From the NCBI RefSeq assembly GCF_017744955.1, contig NZ_JAGIAG010000001.1, positions 1 through 64,000 on the forward strand: 64,000 nucleotides of DNA. Direction: 5' to 3'. The notes beneath the pieces are model-generated. The model searched no databases and was not told the DNA's origin. It saw only the letters and a program-made list of their open reading frames with translations. Made by a program: the position numbers and the translations under genes. This DNA is from Dokdonella sp. (GTDB lineage Bacteria; Pseudomonadota; Gammaproteobacteria; Xanthomonadales; Rhodanobacteraceae). This document shows, in pieces, positions 37,373-48,194 of this stretch (position 1 is its first letter; each line of letters begins with the position of its first letter).

Positions 37373-39207
37373 AGCCGCGCTCGTACCGGCGCGCCGGCGT
37401 GCGCGCCCTGCTCTGCTCGGCCGCGCTGCTGCTGTCGGCCTGCGGACTCAATCGCGAGCTGGCGCGCCAGGCCGACGCGGTGGTCGCCGCCGAGCGGCCG
37501 AGCGAAGTGGGATGCGCGCGCGCCGACCGTTGCGCGATCGCCTCGCCCTACCACGACCTGGTCGAACGCGCGCGCGCGGAGAATCGCCCCGACGCGCCGG
37601 CGCACTACGTCAACGTGCTCGAGGTCGGCGAGGACTCGCTGCTGCTGCGCGTGCACCTGATCCGCGCGGCGCGCACCAGCATCGACCTGCAGACCTTCAT
37701 CTGGGCCGGCGACGACGCCGGCTGGCTCGTGCTCGAGGAGCTGATCGCCGCCGCACGCCGCGGCGTGAAGGTGCGCGTGCTGGCCGACCAGCTGTTCTCG
37801 CTCGACAACGTGGACTGGCTCGCGCGCCTCGCGAGAGCGCACGTCAATCTCGAATTCCGGCTGTACAACCCGACCTTCGACGAAGCGGTCACCCAGCCGC
37901 TCGAATTCGCCGCCGGCCTGGTCTGCTGCTTTTCCAAGTTCAACCAGCGCATGCACAACAAGCTGCTGCTGATCGACGGCGAGATCGGCATCGCCGGCGG
38001 CCGCAACGTCGAGAACCGCTACTTCGACTGGGACGCGGAATTCGACTATCGCGACCGCGACGTGCTCGTGCTGGGGCCGGTGGCCGGCGCCGAGATGCGC
38101 GCCTCGTTCGAGCAGTTCTGGAAGCATCCGCGCAGCGCGCCGCTGACCCGGCTCAACGACGTCAACCGGCGCCTGGTCGCCGGCGCCGGCGAACCACTCC
38201 GCTTCACGCCGCCGGAGAACCTGGACCGGCCGCGCGTCGACGCACTGCGCGCGCGCGCGGACGACGCGGAATACGTGCGCGCGCATTTCGCGCAGGCGGC
38301 GCTGCGCGTGGGCCGCGTCGACTACTTCTCGGACGCGCCGGACAAGGCGCAGCGGCCGGACGACCCGGCCGAAGCCGAGCTGACCCGCCGCATCAGCGAC
38401 CTGCTGCTGTCGGCGCGCTCGCAGATCGTGTTCGAGACACCGTACCTGGTACTGAGCCAGCGCGCGCGCGAGGTGTTCCGCGACATCCGCCGGCGCAAGC
38501 CGCCGGTGCCGGTGATCGTGTCGACCAACTCGCTCGCCGCGACCGACGCGTTCTACGTCTACGCGCTCTCGTACAAGTACAAGAAGCGCTATCTCAAGCG
38601 CTACGGCTTCCAGATCCACGAGTTCAAGCCGTTCCCCGCCGACGCGGCCGAGTTCGTGCGCAACTACGAGCAGCTCGCCGGCGGCGGCGCGGCCGGCAAG
38701 TACCAGCGCTACGGCCGCACGCCGCTCAAACGCGAGGGCGTGCGGCTCGGCCTGCACGCGAAGTCGATCGTCATCGACGATCGCGTCAGCCTGATCGGCT
38801 CGCACAACTTCGATCCGCGCTCGGACAACGTCAACAGCGAGTCCGGCTTCATCATCTACGACCGCGCGGTGGCCGAGCAGGTGCGCGCTGCCGTGCTGCG
38901 CAACACGCAGCCGCAGAACGCCTGGGTCGTCGCGCAGCGGCCGCCGCGCGGGCCCAAGCTGATCCGCAAGCTCAACAACGTGATCGCGACCGTGTCCACC
39001 GCGCTGCCGCTGTTCGACCTGTGGCCGTTCCGCTACGCGACCAGCTACGAGCTCAAGCCCGGCTGCAGCCCGCTGCCCCCGCGCGACCCCGGCTTCCAGG
39101 CCTGCTATGAGGACGTCGGCGACTTCCCCGAGGTCGACCTGCCGCTGAAGACGATCTACACGCGTATCGTGACCGCATTCGGCGCCGGGCTGGTCGGAAT
39201 CCTCTGA
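37369..39207 (+). CDS. Phospholipase D/cardiolipin synthase-like lipoprotein
   Basis: The 612-residue protein has a lipoprotein signal (LLLSAC, modified Cys at residue 25) and two HKD motifs: H196-x-K198-x4-D203 in HNKLLLIDGEIGIAGGRN, and H463-x-K465-x4-D470 in HAKSIVIDDRVSLIGS. Both are intact, so phosphatidyltransferase or phospholipase activity is plausible. Cardiolipin synthase C-type enzymes share this plan. It follows sixA and yceI with an ATGA overlap, so the three likely form an operon. Confidence 0.9.
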   Translation: MKPRSYRRAGVRALLCSAALLLSACGLNRELARQADAVVAAERPSEVGCARADRCAIASPYHDLVERARAENRPDAPAHYVNVLEVGEDSLLLRVHLIRAARTSIDLQTFIWAGDDAGWLVLEELIAAARRGVKVRVLADQLFSLDNVDWLARLARAHVNLEFRLYNPTFDEAVTQPLEFAAGLVCCFSKFNQRMHNKLLLIDGEIGIAGGRNVENRYFDWDAEFDYRDRDVLVLGPVAGAEMRASFEQFWKHPRSAPLTRLNDVNRRLVAGAGEPLRFTPPENLDRPRVDALRARADDAEYVRAHFAQAALRVGRVDYFSDAPDKAQRPDDPAEAELTRRISDLLLSARSQIVFETPYLVLSQRAREVFRDIRRRKPPVPVIVSTNSLAATDAFYVYALSYKYKKRYLKRYGFQIHEFKPFPADAAEFVRNYEQLAGGGAAGKYQRYGRTPLKREGVRLGLHAKSIVIDDRVSLIGSHNFDPRSDNVNSESGFIIYDRAVAEQVRAAVLRNTQPQNAWVVAQRPPRGPKLIRKLNNVIATVSTALPLFDLWPFRYATSYELKPGCSPLPPRDPGFQACYEDVGDFPEVDLPLKTIYTRIVTAFGAGLVGIL

Positions 39208-39302
39208 GCGGCGGGCCCGGCGCGGCCGGGAATCGGAGCGTCCATTGACGCCATGAGCCCCGCTGGCTAGTCTCGCGCGTCGTTTCCCGTGGAGTTCCGC
39301 CC

Positions 39303-39881
39303 ATGTCGCTCGCGATCACCATCGAGCTCGGCGATGCCGATCTTCAGCATTTCATCGGCGCGATGCAGCGCGCGCAGAACGAGGCGAAACACCTGACGCC
39401 GCAGCAGGTCACCGAAGCCGCCTCGAAGCTTCTGGTCGACGGCCACAAGGTCAAGCTGCCGCACTTCATCGCCGAGCGCCTGAGCAAGCTCGACAGCATG
39501 ATCGCGATGGCCAACGACGAAGGCTTCGCGCTGCCGGAGGAAGACCGCCAGCACGTGCTCGCCTGCCTGACCTACTTCGCCAATCCGCAGGACATCATTC
39601 CGGACAACGTGCCGGTGCTCGGCTTCCTCGACGACGCGATCATGATCGAGTTGTGCGTGCGCGAACTGCAGCACGAGATCGAGGCCTACGAGGACTTCGT
39701 GCACTACCGCAAGGAAGAGGCCGCCGCGCACGGCGTCGATCCGGCCACGCTGAAGACCCAGCGGCACGAATGGGCGGAAGCGCGCCGCGTCGAGCTGATC
39801 GAGCGCATGCGCAAGCGTCGCGGCCAGAGCTACCAGTCGAGCGGCGGCTGGAAGCCGGTGCTGTTCACCTTCCGCGGCTGA
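39303..39881 (+). CDS. YkvA (DUF1232) family protein
   Basis: The 192-residue protein contains the DUF1232 core AYFxxPxDIIPD as TYFANPQDIIPDNVPVLGFLDDAIMI (about 97-122, seen in two halves). It is mostly helical. A membrane segment is not obvious, though many YkvA proteins have one. The function is unknown. A REP-like palindrome lies downstream. Confidence 0.85.
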   Translation: MSLAITIELGDADLQHFIGAMQRAQNEAKHLTPQQVTEAASKLLVDGHKVKLPHFIAERLSKLDSMIAMANDEGFALPEEDRQHVLACLTYFANPQDIIPDNVPVLGFLDDAIMIELCVRELQHEIEAYEDFVHYRKEEAAAHGVDPATLKTQRHEWAEARRVELIERMRKRRGQSYQSSGGWKPVLFTFRG

Positions 39882-39963
39882 GAACGCCCCTCCGGCGATC
39901 ACCTCGATCGCCGCCGGGCGGGAAGGCAGTCCGCCCCTCGCTCCGGATCGAGTCCCCGAATGG

Positions 39964-39983
39964 ATCCCCGCTTGCGCGGGGAT
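39964..39983. repeat. REP-like palindrome (ATCCCCGC...GCGGGGAT)
   Basis: An 8-bp perfect stem with a TTGC loop, in the convergent gap between YkvA and the thiolase gene. Read in one frame it gives DPRLRGDD, a string typical of spurious ORFs across dispersed intergenic repeats in many proteobacteria. Confidence 0.65.
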
Positions 39984-40096
39984 GACATCGCGGGACCAGC
40001 GAAGTCTTTCGAGGCGCGCGAAGGAACCGCCGCAGCGCCGTCACCGCCGACGTGTCCGACGCGGCAATCCGCGACGGCGCTGGTCGACCGCCCGGG

Positions 40097-41380
40097 CTAC
40101 GGCCGTTCCAGGATCGCCGTCACGCCCATGCCGCCGGCGGTGCAGATCGAAATCAGCCCGCGACCGGAACCCTTCTCCTCCAGCAGCGCCGCCAGCGTCG
40201 CGACCACGCGCGCGCCGGTGGCCGCGAACGGATGGCCGGCGGCGAGGCTGGAACCGTTGACGTTGAGCTTGGCCGGGTCGATCGTGCCGAGCGGCGCGTC
40301 GAGGCCGAGCCGGTTCTTGCAGTAGTCGGCCGATTCCCACGCGCGCAAGGTGCACAGCACCTGCGCCGCGAAGGCCTCGTGGATCTCGTAGAAATCGAAA
40401 TCCTGCAGGCGCAGACCTGCCTCGGCCAGCATGCGCGGCACGGCGATGGTCGGTGCCATCAGCAGGCCCTCGCCATGCAGGTAGTCGACCGCGGCGACGC
40501 GCGCATGGGTCAGGTACGCCTGCACCTTGAGTCCGCGCGCGGCCGCCCATTCGTCGCTGCCGAGCAGCACCGCGGCCGCGCCGTCGGACAGCGAGGTCGA
40601 ATTGCCGGCGGTCAGCGTGCCCTGGCCCGACGTCTTGTCGAACGCCGGCTTCAGCGCGGCGAGCTTTTCCAGCGTCGTGTCGGGACGCAGGATGTTGTCG
40701 CGCTCGACGCCGCGGAACGGCACCACCAGGTCCTTGAAGAAGCCGCGCGCATAGGCTGCGGCGAGCTTCTGGTGGCTGGCCAGCGCGAGGCGGTCCTGTT
40801 CCTCGCGGCCGATCTTCCACTCCTTGGCCATCATCTCGCAGTGCTCGCCCATCGACTTGCCGGTGCGCGGCTCGGCCACGCCGGGGAACGAGGGCTTCAA
40901 CTCGGACAGCGAGAAGCCCTTCACCGCCGTCTCGAGCTTCTCCAGCGGGGTCTTGGCGCGATTGACGTGCAGCAGGCGCTGCTGCAGACCCTTCGAGTAG
41001 ACGATCGGCACGTCGCTGGTGGTGTCCGAGCCGCCGGCGATGCCGGCGTCGATCTGTCCGGTGGCGATCTTGTTGGCGACGATGATCGCGTTGTCGAGCG
41101 AGGTGCCGCAGGCGCGCGCGGTGGTGATGCCGGGCGTGGTCGGCGCGAGGCCGGAAGACAAGGTCGCCTCGCGCGCGATGTTCCAGTCGGAGGCGTGCTT
41201 GATCACCGAACCGAACGCGACTTCACCGAGCTCGAGGCCGTGTAGGCCGAAGCGCTCGACCAGACTGCCGAGCGTCTTCACGGCCATGCCGAAGTTGCCG
41301 ACGTCCGCGTACGCGGTGTTGTTGCGGCAGAACGGAATACGCACGCCGCCGATGATGCCTACCCGCCTGGTCGAATTCAC
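40097..41380 (-). CDS. Acetyl-CoA C-acyltransferase (thiolase, FadI-like)
   Basis: The 427-residue thiolase has the nucleophilic Cys in ARACGTSLDNA (about 92-102), the GGSDTTSDVPI block, GNSTSLSDGAAAVL, the HEAFAAQVL histidine, GHPFAATGARV, and CTAGGMGVTAIL with the acid/base Cys. It resembles the FadI branch of beta-oxidation thiolases and the acetoacetyl-CoA thiolase family. No fadJ partner is next to it. It lies on the minus strand, divergent from the 2OG oxygenase. Confidence 0.9.
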   Translation of the reverse strand: MNSTRRVGIIGGVRIPFCRNNTAYADVGNFGMAVKTLGSLVERFGLHGLELGEVAFGSVIKHASDWNIAREATLSSGLAPTTPGITTARACGTSLDNAIIVANKIATGQIDAGIAGGSDTTSDVPIVYSKGLQQRLLHVNRAKTPLEKLETAVKGFSLSELKPSFPGVAEPRTGKSMGEHCEMMAKEWKIGREEQDRLALASHQKLAAAYARGFFKDLVVPFRGVERDNILRPDTTLEKLAALKPAFDKTSGQGTLTAGNSTSLSDGAAAVLLGSDEWAAARGLKVQAYLTHARVAAVDYLHGEGLLMAPTIAVPRMLAEAGLRLQDFDFYEIHEAFAAQVLCTLRAWESADYCKNRLGLDAPLGTIDPAKLNVNGSSLAAGHPFAATGARVVATLAALLEEKGSGRGLISICTAGGMGVTAILERP

Positions 41381-41454
41381 GAGCTCATCCGTTCCGGAAC
41401 GAAGTCAGAGATTGGCCTTGATATCATGCGCGGCCACCAAGGATGCCTCATTGT

Positions 41455-42177
41455 ATGTCGTACGTCTTCGATCTTCAGCGACTGGACGCATTGGCCGCCG
41501 CGCCGAAGGCCGCTTTCCTGGATGCCGAGCCGTACCCGTACGCCGTTCTCGACGATTTCCTCCCGGCCGCAGTCGCCCAGCGCCTCGCCGACGAGTTCCC
41601 GGGGCCGGATGCGCTGGCCTGGGATCACTATGCCGCGCCGGGCCTCGAAGTGAAGCTCGGCAGCTCGCGCGAGGAGACGTTTCCGCCGCTGCACCGCCAG
41701 GCCATGCACGACCTCAACTCGGGCGCGTTCATCCGCTTCCTCGAGGCGTTCACCGGCATCGGCCATCTGCTGCCCGATCCGCACCTGGTCGGCGGCGGCC
41801 TGCACCTGACGCGCCGCGGCGGCCTGCTCGGCGTGCACGCCGACTTCAACTGGCACGCGCAGATGCAGGCGCATCGGCGCCTGAACCTGCTGATCTACCT
41901 GACGCCGGGCTGGCGCCCCGAATGGGGCGGCGCGCTGGAATTGTGGGACACGCAAGCGCAGGCCTGCCGGCGCGTCGTCGAGCCGCTGTTCAACCGCGCG
42001 GTGCTGTTCGCCACGCGCTCGGACACCTTCCACGGCCATCCGACGCCGTGGACCGCGCCGGAAGAGGTCACGCGCAAGTCGATCGCGATGTACTACTACA
42101 CGACCGCTCGGCCCGCGGAGGAGATTCGCGAACCGCACAACACGTTGTACGCCGAACGCCTGCGCGCGGCCGGCTGA
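41455..42177 (+). CDS. 2-oxoglutarate/Fe(II)-dependent oxygenase (proline hydroxylase-like)
   Basis: The 240-residue protein has a double-stranded beta-helix metal triad: H128 and D130 in GVHADFNWH, and H193 in TFHGHP. R207 lies in VTRKSIAMYYYT, where 2-oxoglutarate binds. The family resembles prolyl-4-hydroxylase-type enzymes (Tpa1/Ofd1 branch). ATG 41455 (MSYVFDL) is chosen; ATG 41443 is an alternative with AAGGA directly before it. The target is unknown; in related families it can be a ribosomal or other protein proline. Confidence 0.82.
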   Translation: MSYVFDLQRLDALAAAPKAAFLDAEPYPYAVLDDFLPAAVAQRLADEFPGPDALAWDHYAAPGLEVKLGSSREETFPPLHRQAMHDLNSGAFIRFLEAFTGIGHLLPDPHLVGGGLHLTRRGGLLGVHADFNWHAQMQAHRRLNLLIYLTPGWRPEWGGALELWDTQAQACRRVVEPLFNRAVLFATRSDTFHGHPTPWTAPEEVTRKSIAMYYYTTARPAEEIREPHNTLYAERLRAAG

Positions 42178-42198
42178 GCGCCGGCGCGAAGCGCCGAC

Positions 42199-43106
42199 TC
42201 AGGCGGCCCCGCTCGAATCTTCCGCGACGAAGATCAGCGGCGCGACGTGCCACATCTGCCAGGCTTCCGGCGCGCGGCGCACCGCGCCTTCCAGGTGCGC
42301 GCCGTAGCGCGCGAGCAGCTCGTGCACCGAAAGCGCGGGCGGCAGTTCCTCCACCTGCAGCAGACGCCGCCCGCTGCGCGTGTCGAGGCCGCAGCTCAGC
42401 AGGCGGACCGGCGCGTTCTGCGCACGCGCGATCTCCAGCAGCCCGCTGGGCAGGCGCGCCACGCGCCCGAGCAGCGGCACGCGCTGCGCGCGCTGCGCGT
42501 CTTCCGCCGGAAGATCGAGCATGCCGACCACGCCCTCGCCGGCCGCCAGGGCTTCGGCGACCCGCTTGGCGCTGCCGCCCGTGTAGAGCACGCCGAGACT
42601 GCCGATGCGGCGCAGCGCACGGCCGCGCAGCTGCGCGTACCACAGCGCGACGCGGCCGCGACCGTGGTCGAGCGCCTGCGGACGGCGCGCGAGGAAGTGC
42701 GCGCGGATGCCACGATGGACGAACAGCCGCCACAGCCAATGCCCGGCGCCCCAATGGAACGTCAGCAGCATGCCCGGCGCGGCGGACGGCGGCAGATCGC
42801 CGGTGACGTCGACGCGCCGGCGCCACCAGGCCGGCGAGCGCGTCAACGTCAGGAACGTGTCGATGCGCTCGACCCAACGCACCAGCCGATAGCCGAACTT
42901 CCATTCGCCCTCGTCGCTGTCCGCGCAGAACGGCGCCGCGTTGGTCCAGGCGGCATCCGCCTCCGCGCGGAACAGGCGCGCATGCTGCGCGAGCAGGCGC
43001 GCCGCGCGGAAGCTGAGCGACCACGGCAGCAGCGCCAGCGAGAGCGGCAGCACGAACAGGTTCCAGGCGTCGGCGCCGTTGCGCCGGATCGTGTCGAACG
43101 CTCGCA

Positions 43107-43107
<1 letters not shown>
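42199..43107 (-). CDS. LpxL/HtrB-like acyltransferase
   Basis: The 302-residue protein has an N-terminal membrane segment (about 14-32) and a lysophospholipid acyltransferase fold of the lipid A late acyltransferase type. The expected HX4D/E motif appears as TFHWGAGHWLW, with H118 but His rather than Asp/Glu at position 123. A GGSAKRVAEAL and GVVGMLDLPAEDAQ follow, as in LpxL relatives. It shares one base with ntrC (TGATG), so the gene is coupled to the ntrBC transcript, an unusual neighbour for an acyltransferase. Confidence 0.72.
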
Positions 43108-44504
<1,397 letters not shown>

Positions 44505-44539
44505 GCGCACTCCCGACGCTGTCGTCCGGCGCCGCGCAT

Positions 44540-45574
44540 TCAGGCCTCCGCCTCGCCGAGCGGCAGCAGCAGGGTGAACACCGTCGCGCCGGGGCGGCTG
44601 ACGTAGGCGATCTCGCCGCCGTGCTCGTGCGCGATCTCGCGCGCGATGGCGAGGCCGAGGCCGGTGCCGTCGGCGCGGCCGGACACCAGCGGCTCGAACA
44701 AGGTGTCGACCAGCTCGGCCGGCACGCCGCGACCGTCGTCGGCCAGATCCACGCGCAGCGCCAGGCGCAGGCTGCGTTCGCCGATGCGCGCGCCGTGCTC
44801 GACGCGCGTGCGCACGGTCAACGTCTGTGCGCCGGCTTCCACGGCGTTGCGCGCGAGGTTCAGGCAGGCCTGCTGCAGGCGATCGGCGTCGGCGGCCAGC
44901 GGCGGCAGGCTCGGGTCGTAGTCGCGGCGGATGCGCAGCGTTTCCGATTCCGCCGACAGCAGCGCGGCGACGCGCTCGACCACCTCGTGGATGTTGATGC
45001 GCGCCCGGTTCGACTTGGCGCCCGTGTCGAGCAGGCCATCCGACAGCGCGGCGAGCCGGTCGGCCTCGCCGACGATCAATCCGGCCAGCTCCACCAGGTC
45101 CGGCTCGTGCAGGCGCCGCTGCAGCAGCTGCGCGGCGCCGCGCACACCGGCGAGCGGCCCGCGCACCTCGTGCGCGAAGCCGCGCAGCGATTCGGACAGG
45201 CGCAGCCCCGAATGGTCGACCGGCGCGGATTGCAGCTCGATCAGCAAGGTATCGGCGTCCAGCGGCGTCAGGGCGAGGTCGGCCGCGCGGTCGCCGATCG
45301 CGGTGCGCAGGCGCGCGTCGCGCAGCCAGACGCGGCGCTGCTCGGCCAGCGCGCGTGTCGCCGCTTCGTTCAGCCGCGGCGGCGACGCGTCGAGCAGCGC
45401 CAGGCGTTCGCCGCGCCAGCTGCGCGCACCGGCGCCGAGCCAGTCGTGCAGGCTCTGGTTGACCGTGCGCAGCAGGAGGTCGCGATCGACCAGCGCCATC
45501 GCGGTCGCGCAGGATTCGAGCGCGGCCCACAGCGCGTCGGCAGGCGCTTCGGGGGCGAGGACGGGATCGGACAT
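44540..45574 (-). CDS. ntrB: Nitrogen regulation sensor histidine kinase
   Basis: The 344-residue kinase lacks membrane segments and has an N-terminal PAS-like part (ALVDRDLLLRTVNQSLHDWL), an H-box GFAHEVRGPLAGVRGAAQLL (H at about 135) typical of NtrB, an N-box NLARNAVEAG, and G-boxes DDGRGVPAEL and GTGLGLAIAREIAHEH. NtrB phosphorylates NtrC under nitrogen limitation. The ATG at 45574 lies directly beside a 17-bp NtrC-type palindrome and has no clear Shine-Dalgarno. It is 64 bases downstream of plsB on the same strand; glnA is not in this window. Confidence 0.93.
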   Translation of the reverse strand: MSDPVLAPEAPADALWAALESCATAMALVDRDLLLRTVNQSLHDWLGAGARSWRGERLALLDASPPRLNEAATRALAEQRRVWLRDARLRTAIGDRAADLALTPLDADTLLIELQSAPVDHSGLRLSESLRGFAHEVRGPLAGVRGAAQLLQRRLHEPDLVELAGLIVGEADRLAALSDGLLDTGAKSNRARINIHEVVERVAALLSAESETLRIRRDYDPSLPPLAADADRLQQACLNLARNAVEAGAQTLTVRTRVEHGARIGERSLRLALRVDLADDGRGVPAELVDTLFEPLVSGRADGTGLGLAIAREIAHEHGGEIAYVSRPGATVFTLLLPLGEAEA

Positions 45575-45591
45575 TGCACCAGTTTAGTGCA
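45575..45591 (-). promoter_or_regulatory. Putative NtrC operator at the ntrB start codon
   Basis: TGCACTAAACTGGTGCA matches the NtrC consensus (TGCACC-N5-GGTGCA) with one mismatch in the left half. It ends one base before the ATG. TAAACT inside it could also be a -10 box giving a leaderless start at the ATG. Bound NtrC would then block transcription or initiation, an autorepression loop. Confidence 0.6.
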
Positions 45592-45638
45592 TGTGCCGGT
45601 GCCGTCGTGACCTCGCGCGCGAGCGCTGCACCGACGAC

Positions 45639-48194
45639 TCAGGCGTCGGTGGCGGCGGCGTCCGTGTCGCGCGTCAACTGCGCCTGCTTCTCCGGCGTCA
45701 GCTTCAGGATGCCGTGGCGGATCTCGCGCGAGAGGATCACGCGCGCGTCCTTGGCGACCGCTTCGAGCTCCGGCTCGAACACCAGCTTGCCGTTCTCGTC
45801 GACCGCGATCACGCGGCGCTCGCGCAGCTTCTGGATGAAGCCGCGGAACAGGCTCTTGTCGAAGAACTCCGGCGCGTTCATCTCGTGCAGCAGCGACAGG
45901 CGCTGCGCGGTGAGATAGCTCAGGTTCTCCAGTTCGCTCGCGCTGAGCGCGTGCTGGCCGTTCTTCACCAGCAGCGCGAGGCCGATGTAGTAGCGCTCGA
46001 TCGCCGGCATCAGCGTGTGCCCCAGCGAACGTAGGCGGAACGCGCCGTCGCTCTGGCCCGGACCGCGTTCGAGGATGCGGCCGTCGGTGCCTTCGACGGT
46101 CGCCAGCAGGCCGCGCGCCTGCAGGAATTCCAGCGTCGCCTGGATGCGCTCGCCGAACTCGGCTTCGCTCCACGGCAGGAACAGCTCGGCCTGCACGAAC
46201 GGATAGACCAGGCGCCCGAGGCGCAGGATCGACGCGCGCGCCAGGCGGCGGTTGTTGTTGAAGCAGCAGCCGATCCACGCCGCGGTGGCGAACAGGTGGG
46301 TGACGTTGTTGCCGAAGTAGCTGAGCAGCACGCCGGGCTTTTCGTCGACCGTGAGCACGTCGCCGAGCGGGTGCGCGACGCGGCGGATCCATTCCATCCG
46401 CTCGCCGTAGGCGATGATTTCCTGCGCCGACAGCGCCGTCACGGTGACGCGGTCGGAGTACGGCACCGCCGTGAGCAGTTCCTTGCTGAGTTCGATCTGC
46501 GCGATCAGATCGGCTTCGGCCATCGCATGCTTCGGCGTCGCCAGCAGGGTCAGCGCGAGCAGGTTGATCGGGCCGGCGTGCGCGGCGCGGTTGATGTTGA
46601 CCAGGATGCGTTCGCCGAGCGTGTCGACCGCGCTCTTCAGCCAGGCGGGCTTGGCCTCCGGGTCCGCCGCCGCCTGCTGCCAGTCCGGCGCGACTTCGTC
46701 GAGCAGCGGCTTGAGGAACAGCGCCTCGCCGAAGTTCACCGTCACCGCGCCGTAGTTCCGGCGCAGCGCGCCGAGGCTGCGGATCAGGCCGCCCCAGGAT
46801 TCCTTCTCCTTCGGCTTGCCGGACAGCTCGCCGATGTAGGACTCGCCCTCCATGATCTTCTCGTAGCCGATGTAGACCGGCTGGAACACGACCGGACGGT
46901 CCGGCTGGCGCAGGAAGCTGCGCAGCGTCATCGACAGCAGGCCGCCGCGCGGCGTCAGCGTGCGGCCGGTGCGCGAGCGGCCGCCCTCGATGAAGTACAT
47001 CAGCGAGATGCCGCGCGCGATCAGCTGGCTCATGTACTCGCGGAACACCGTCGAGTAGAACGGATCGCTGAAGCTGCGGCGCAGGAAGAACGCGCCGCCG
47101 CGGCGCAGCAGCGAACCGATCAGCGGCAGGTTGAGGTTCACGCCGGCGGCGATGTGCGGCACCGCCAGGCCGTTGTGGTAGAGCACGTACGGCAGCAGCG
47201 CGTCGTCGGTGGTGCTGCGGTGGCAGGGCACGAAGATCACCTCGTGGCCGGGCACGATCTCGCGCAGCCGGTCGAAGTGGTTCATGTGCACGCCGCGGTA
47301 GATCTTCTCCCACAGCGCCGTCAGCAGGAACGAGGCCGAGCGCACCACCAGGTGCGACTGGTCGGCGGCGATCTCCCAGGCGAAGCCGCGCGCCTTCTCC
47401 GCCGCCGCGTCGCGGTCGATGCCTTCGCGGCTGGCGTTGGCGTCGATCGCCTGCTGCACCGGCGCCGCGTTGACGACGCTGTCGATCAGCGTGCGCCGAT
47501 GCGAAAGATCGGGCCCGATCACCGCCGCGCGGATGCGCCGGAAGTGCACGCGCAGGATGCGCTGCAGCTTGCGCACGCCGCGCTCGGTGTCGGTTTCGCC
47601 GGCGACGAACTCGCGCAGGTCGATCGGCGCCGCGAACTGCACGACCGTGTCGCGACCGTTCAGCAGCAGCGCGAGCAGGCGGCGGAAGCGGCCGACCACG
47701 ACCCAGTTCTCCGAGAACAGCACGCTGAACCAGCCCGACTCGCGCGCCGGCGCGCGGCCGACGAAGATCGACACCGGCACCACGCGCACGTCCTTGCCGG
47801 ACGACTCCCCGTCGGCGCCGGCACGCACGAGGTCGACCAGCGCGCTCAGCGTCTCCGAGCGGGTCGGATGCGGCCGCCGGCCGAACAGGCGCGGGCGCGG
47901 CGACAGCGTGACGACCGCGCGGCGCCGCTTGATCGGCAGGCGCTCGGCCGCCGCGTACGGCGAAGGCAGCCCCGCTTCCTGGCAGGCGCGTTCGAGGATC
48001 AGGGTATCGGACAGGCCGTGACGCTCGATCACGTAGACGGTCGGCCGCGCGTCGTCCGGCAGCAGCGCGTGCACGTCGTCGGGGGTGCGGCGGATGCGCA
48101 CCCACGGGCGCAGCAGTGCGCCGACCGCGTTGAGCCAGGCCGGCGCCTGCTTGTCGTGCGTCGCGGGCGGCGCCGTCGGAGGCGACTCTTCCAT
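45639..48194 (-). CDS. plsB: Glycerol-3-phosphate 1-O-acyltransferase
   Basis: Membrane-associated enzyme acylating sn-1 of glycerol-3-phosphate, the first step of phospholipid synthesis. The 851-residue protein has the acyltransferase motif I HRSTTD (H about 325), motif II GAFFLRRSF, motif III FIEGGRSRTG, and motif IV VVFQPVYIGYE. Length matches PlsB (~800-870). It has its own region upstream and ntrB follows. Confidence 0.95.
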   Translation of the reverse strand: MEESPPTAPPATHDKQAPAWLNAVGALLRPWVRIRRTPDDVHALLPDDARPTVYVIERHGLSDTLILERACQEAGLPSPYAAAERLPIKRRRAVVTLSPRPRLFGRRPHPTRSETLSALVDLVRAGADGESSGKDVRVVPVSIFVGRAPARESGWFSVLFSENWVVVGRFRRLLALLLNGRDTVVQFAAPIDLREFVAGETDTERGVRKLQRILRVHFRRIRAAVIGPDLSHRRTLIDSVVNAAPVQQAIDANASREGIDRDAAAEKARGFAWEIAADQSHLVVRSASFLLTALWEKIYRGVHMNHFDRLREIVPGHEVIFVPCHRSTTDDALLPYVLYHNGLAVPHIAAGVNLNLPLIGSLLRRGGAFFLRRSFSDPFYSTVFREYMSQLIARGISLMYFIEGGRSRTGRTLTPRGGLLSMTLRSFLRQPDRPVVFQPVYIGYEKIMEGESYIGELSGKPKEKESWGGLIRSLGALRRNYGAVTVNFGEALFLKPLLDEVAPDWQQAAADPEAKPAWLKSAVDTLGERILVNINRAAHAGPINLLALTLLATPKHAMAEADLIAQIELSKELLTAVPYSDRVTVTALSAQEIIAYGERMEWIRRVAHPLGDVLTVDEKPGVLLSYFGNNVTHLFATAAWIGCCFNNNRRLARASILRLGRLVYPFVQAELFLPWSEAEFGERIQATLEFLQARGLLATVEGTDGRILERGPGQSDGAFRLRSLGHTLMPAIERYYIGLALLVKNGQHALSASELENLSYLTAQRLSLLHEMNAPEFFDKSLFRGFIQKLRERRVIAVDENGKLVFEPELEAVAKDARVILSREIRHGILKLTPEKQAQLTRDTDAAATDA

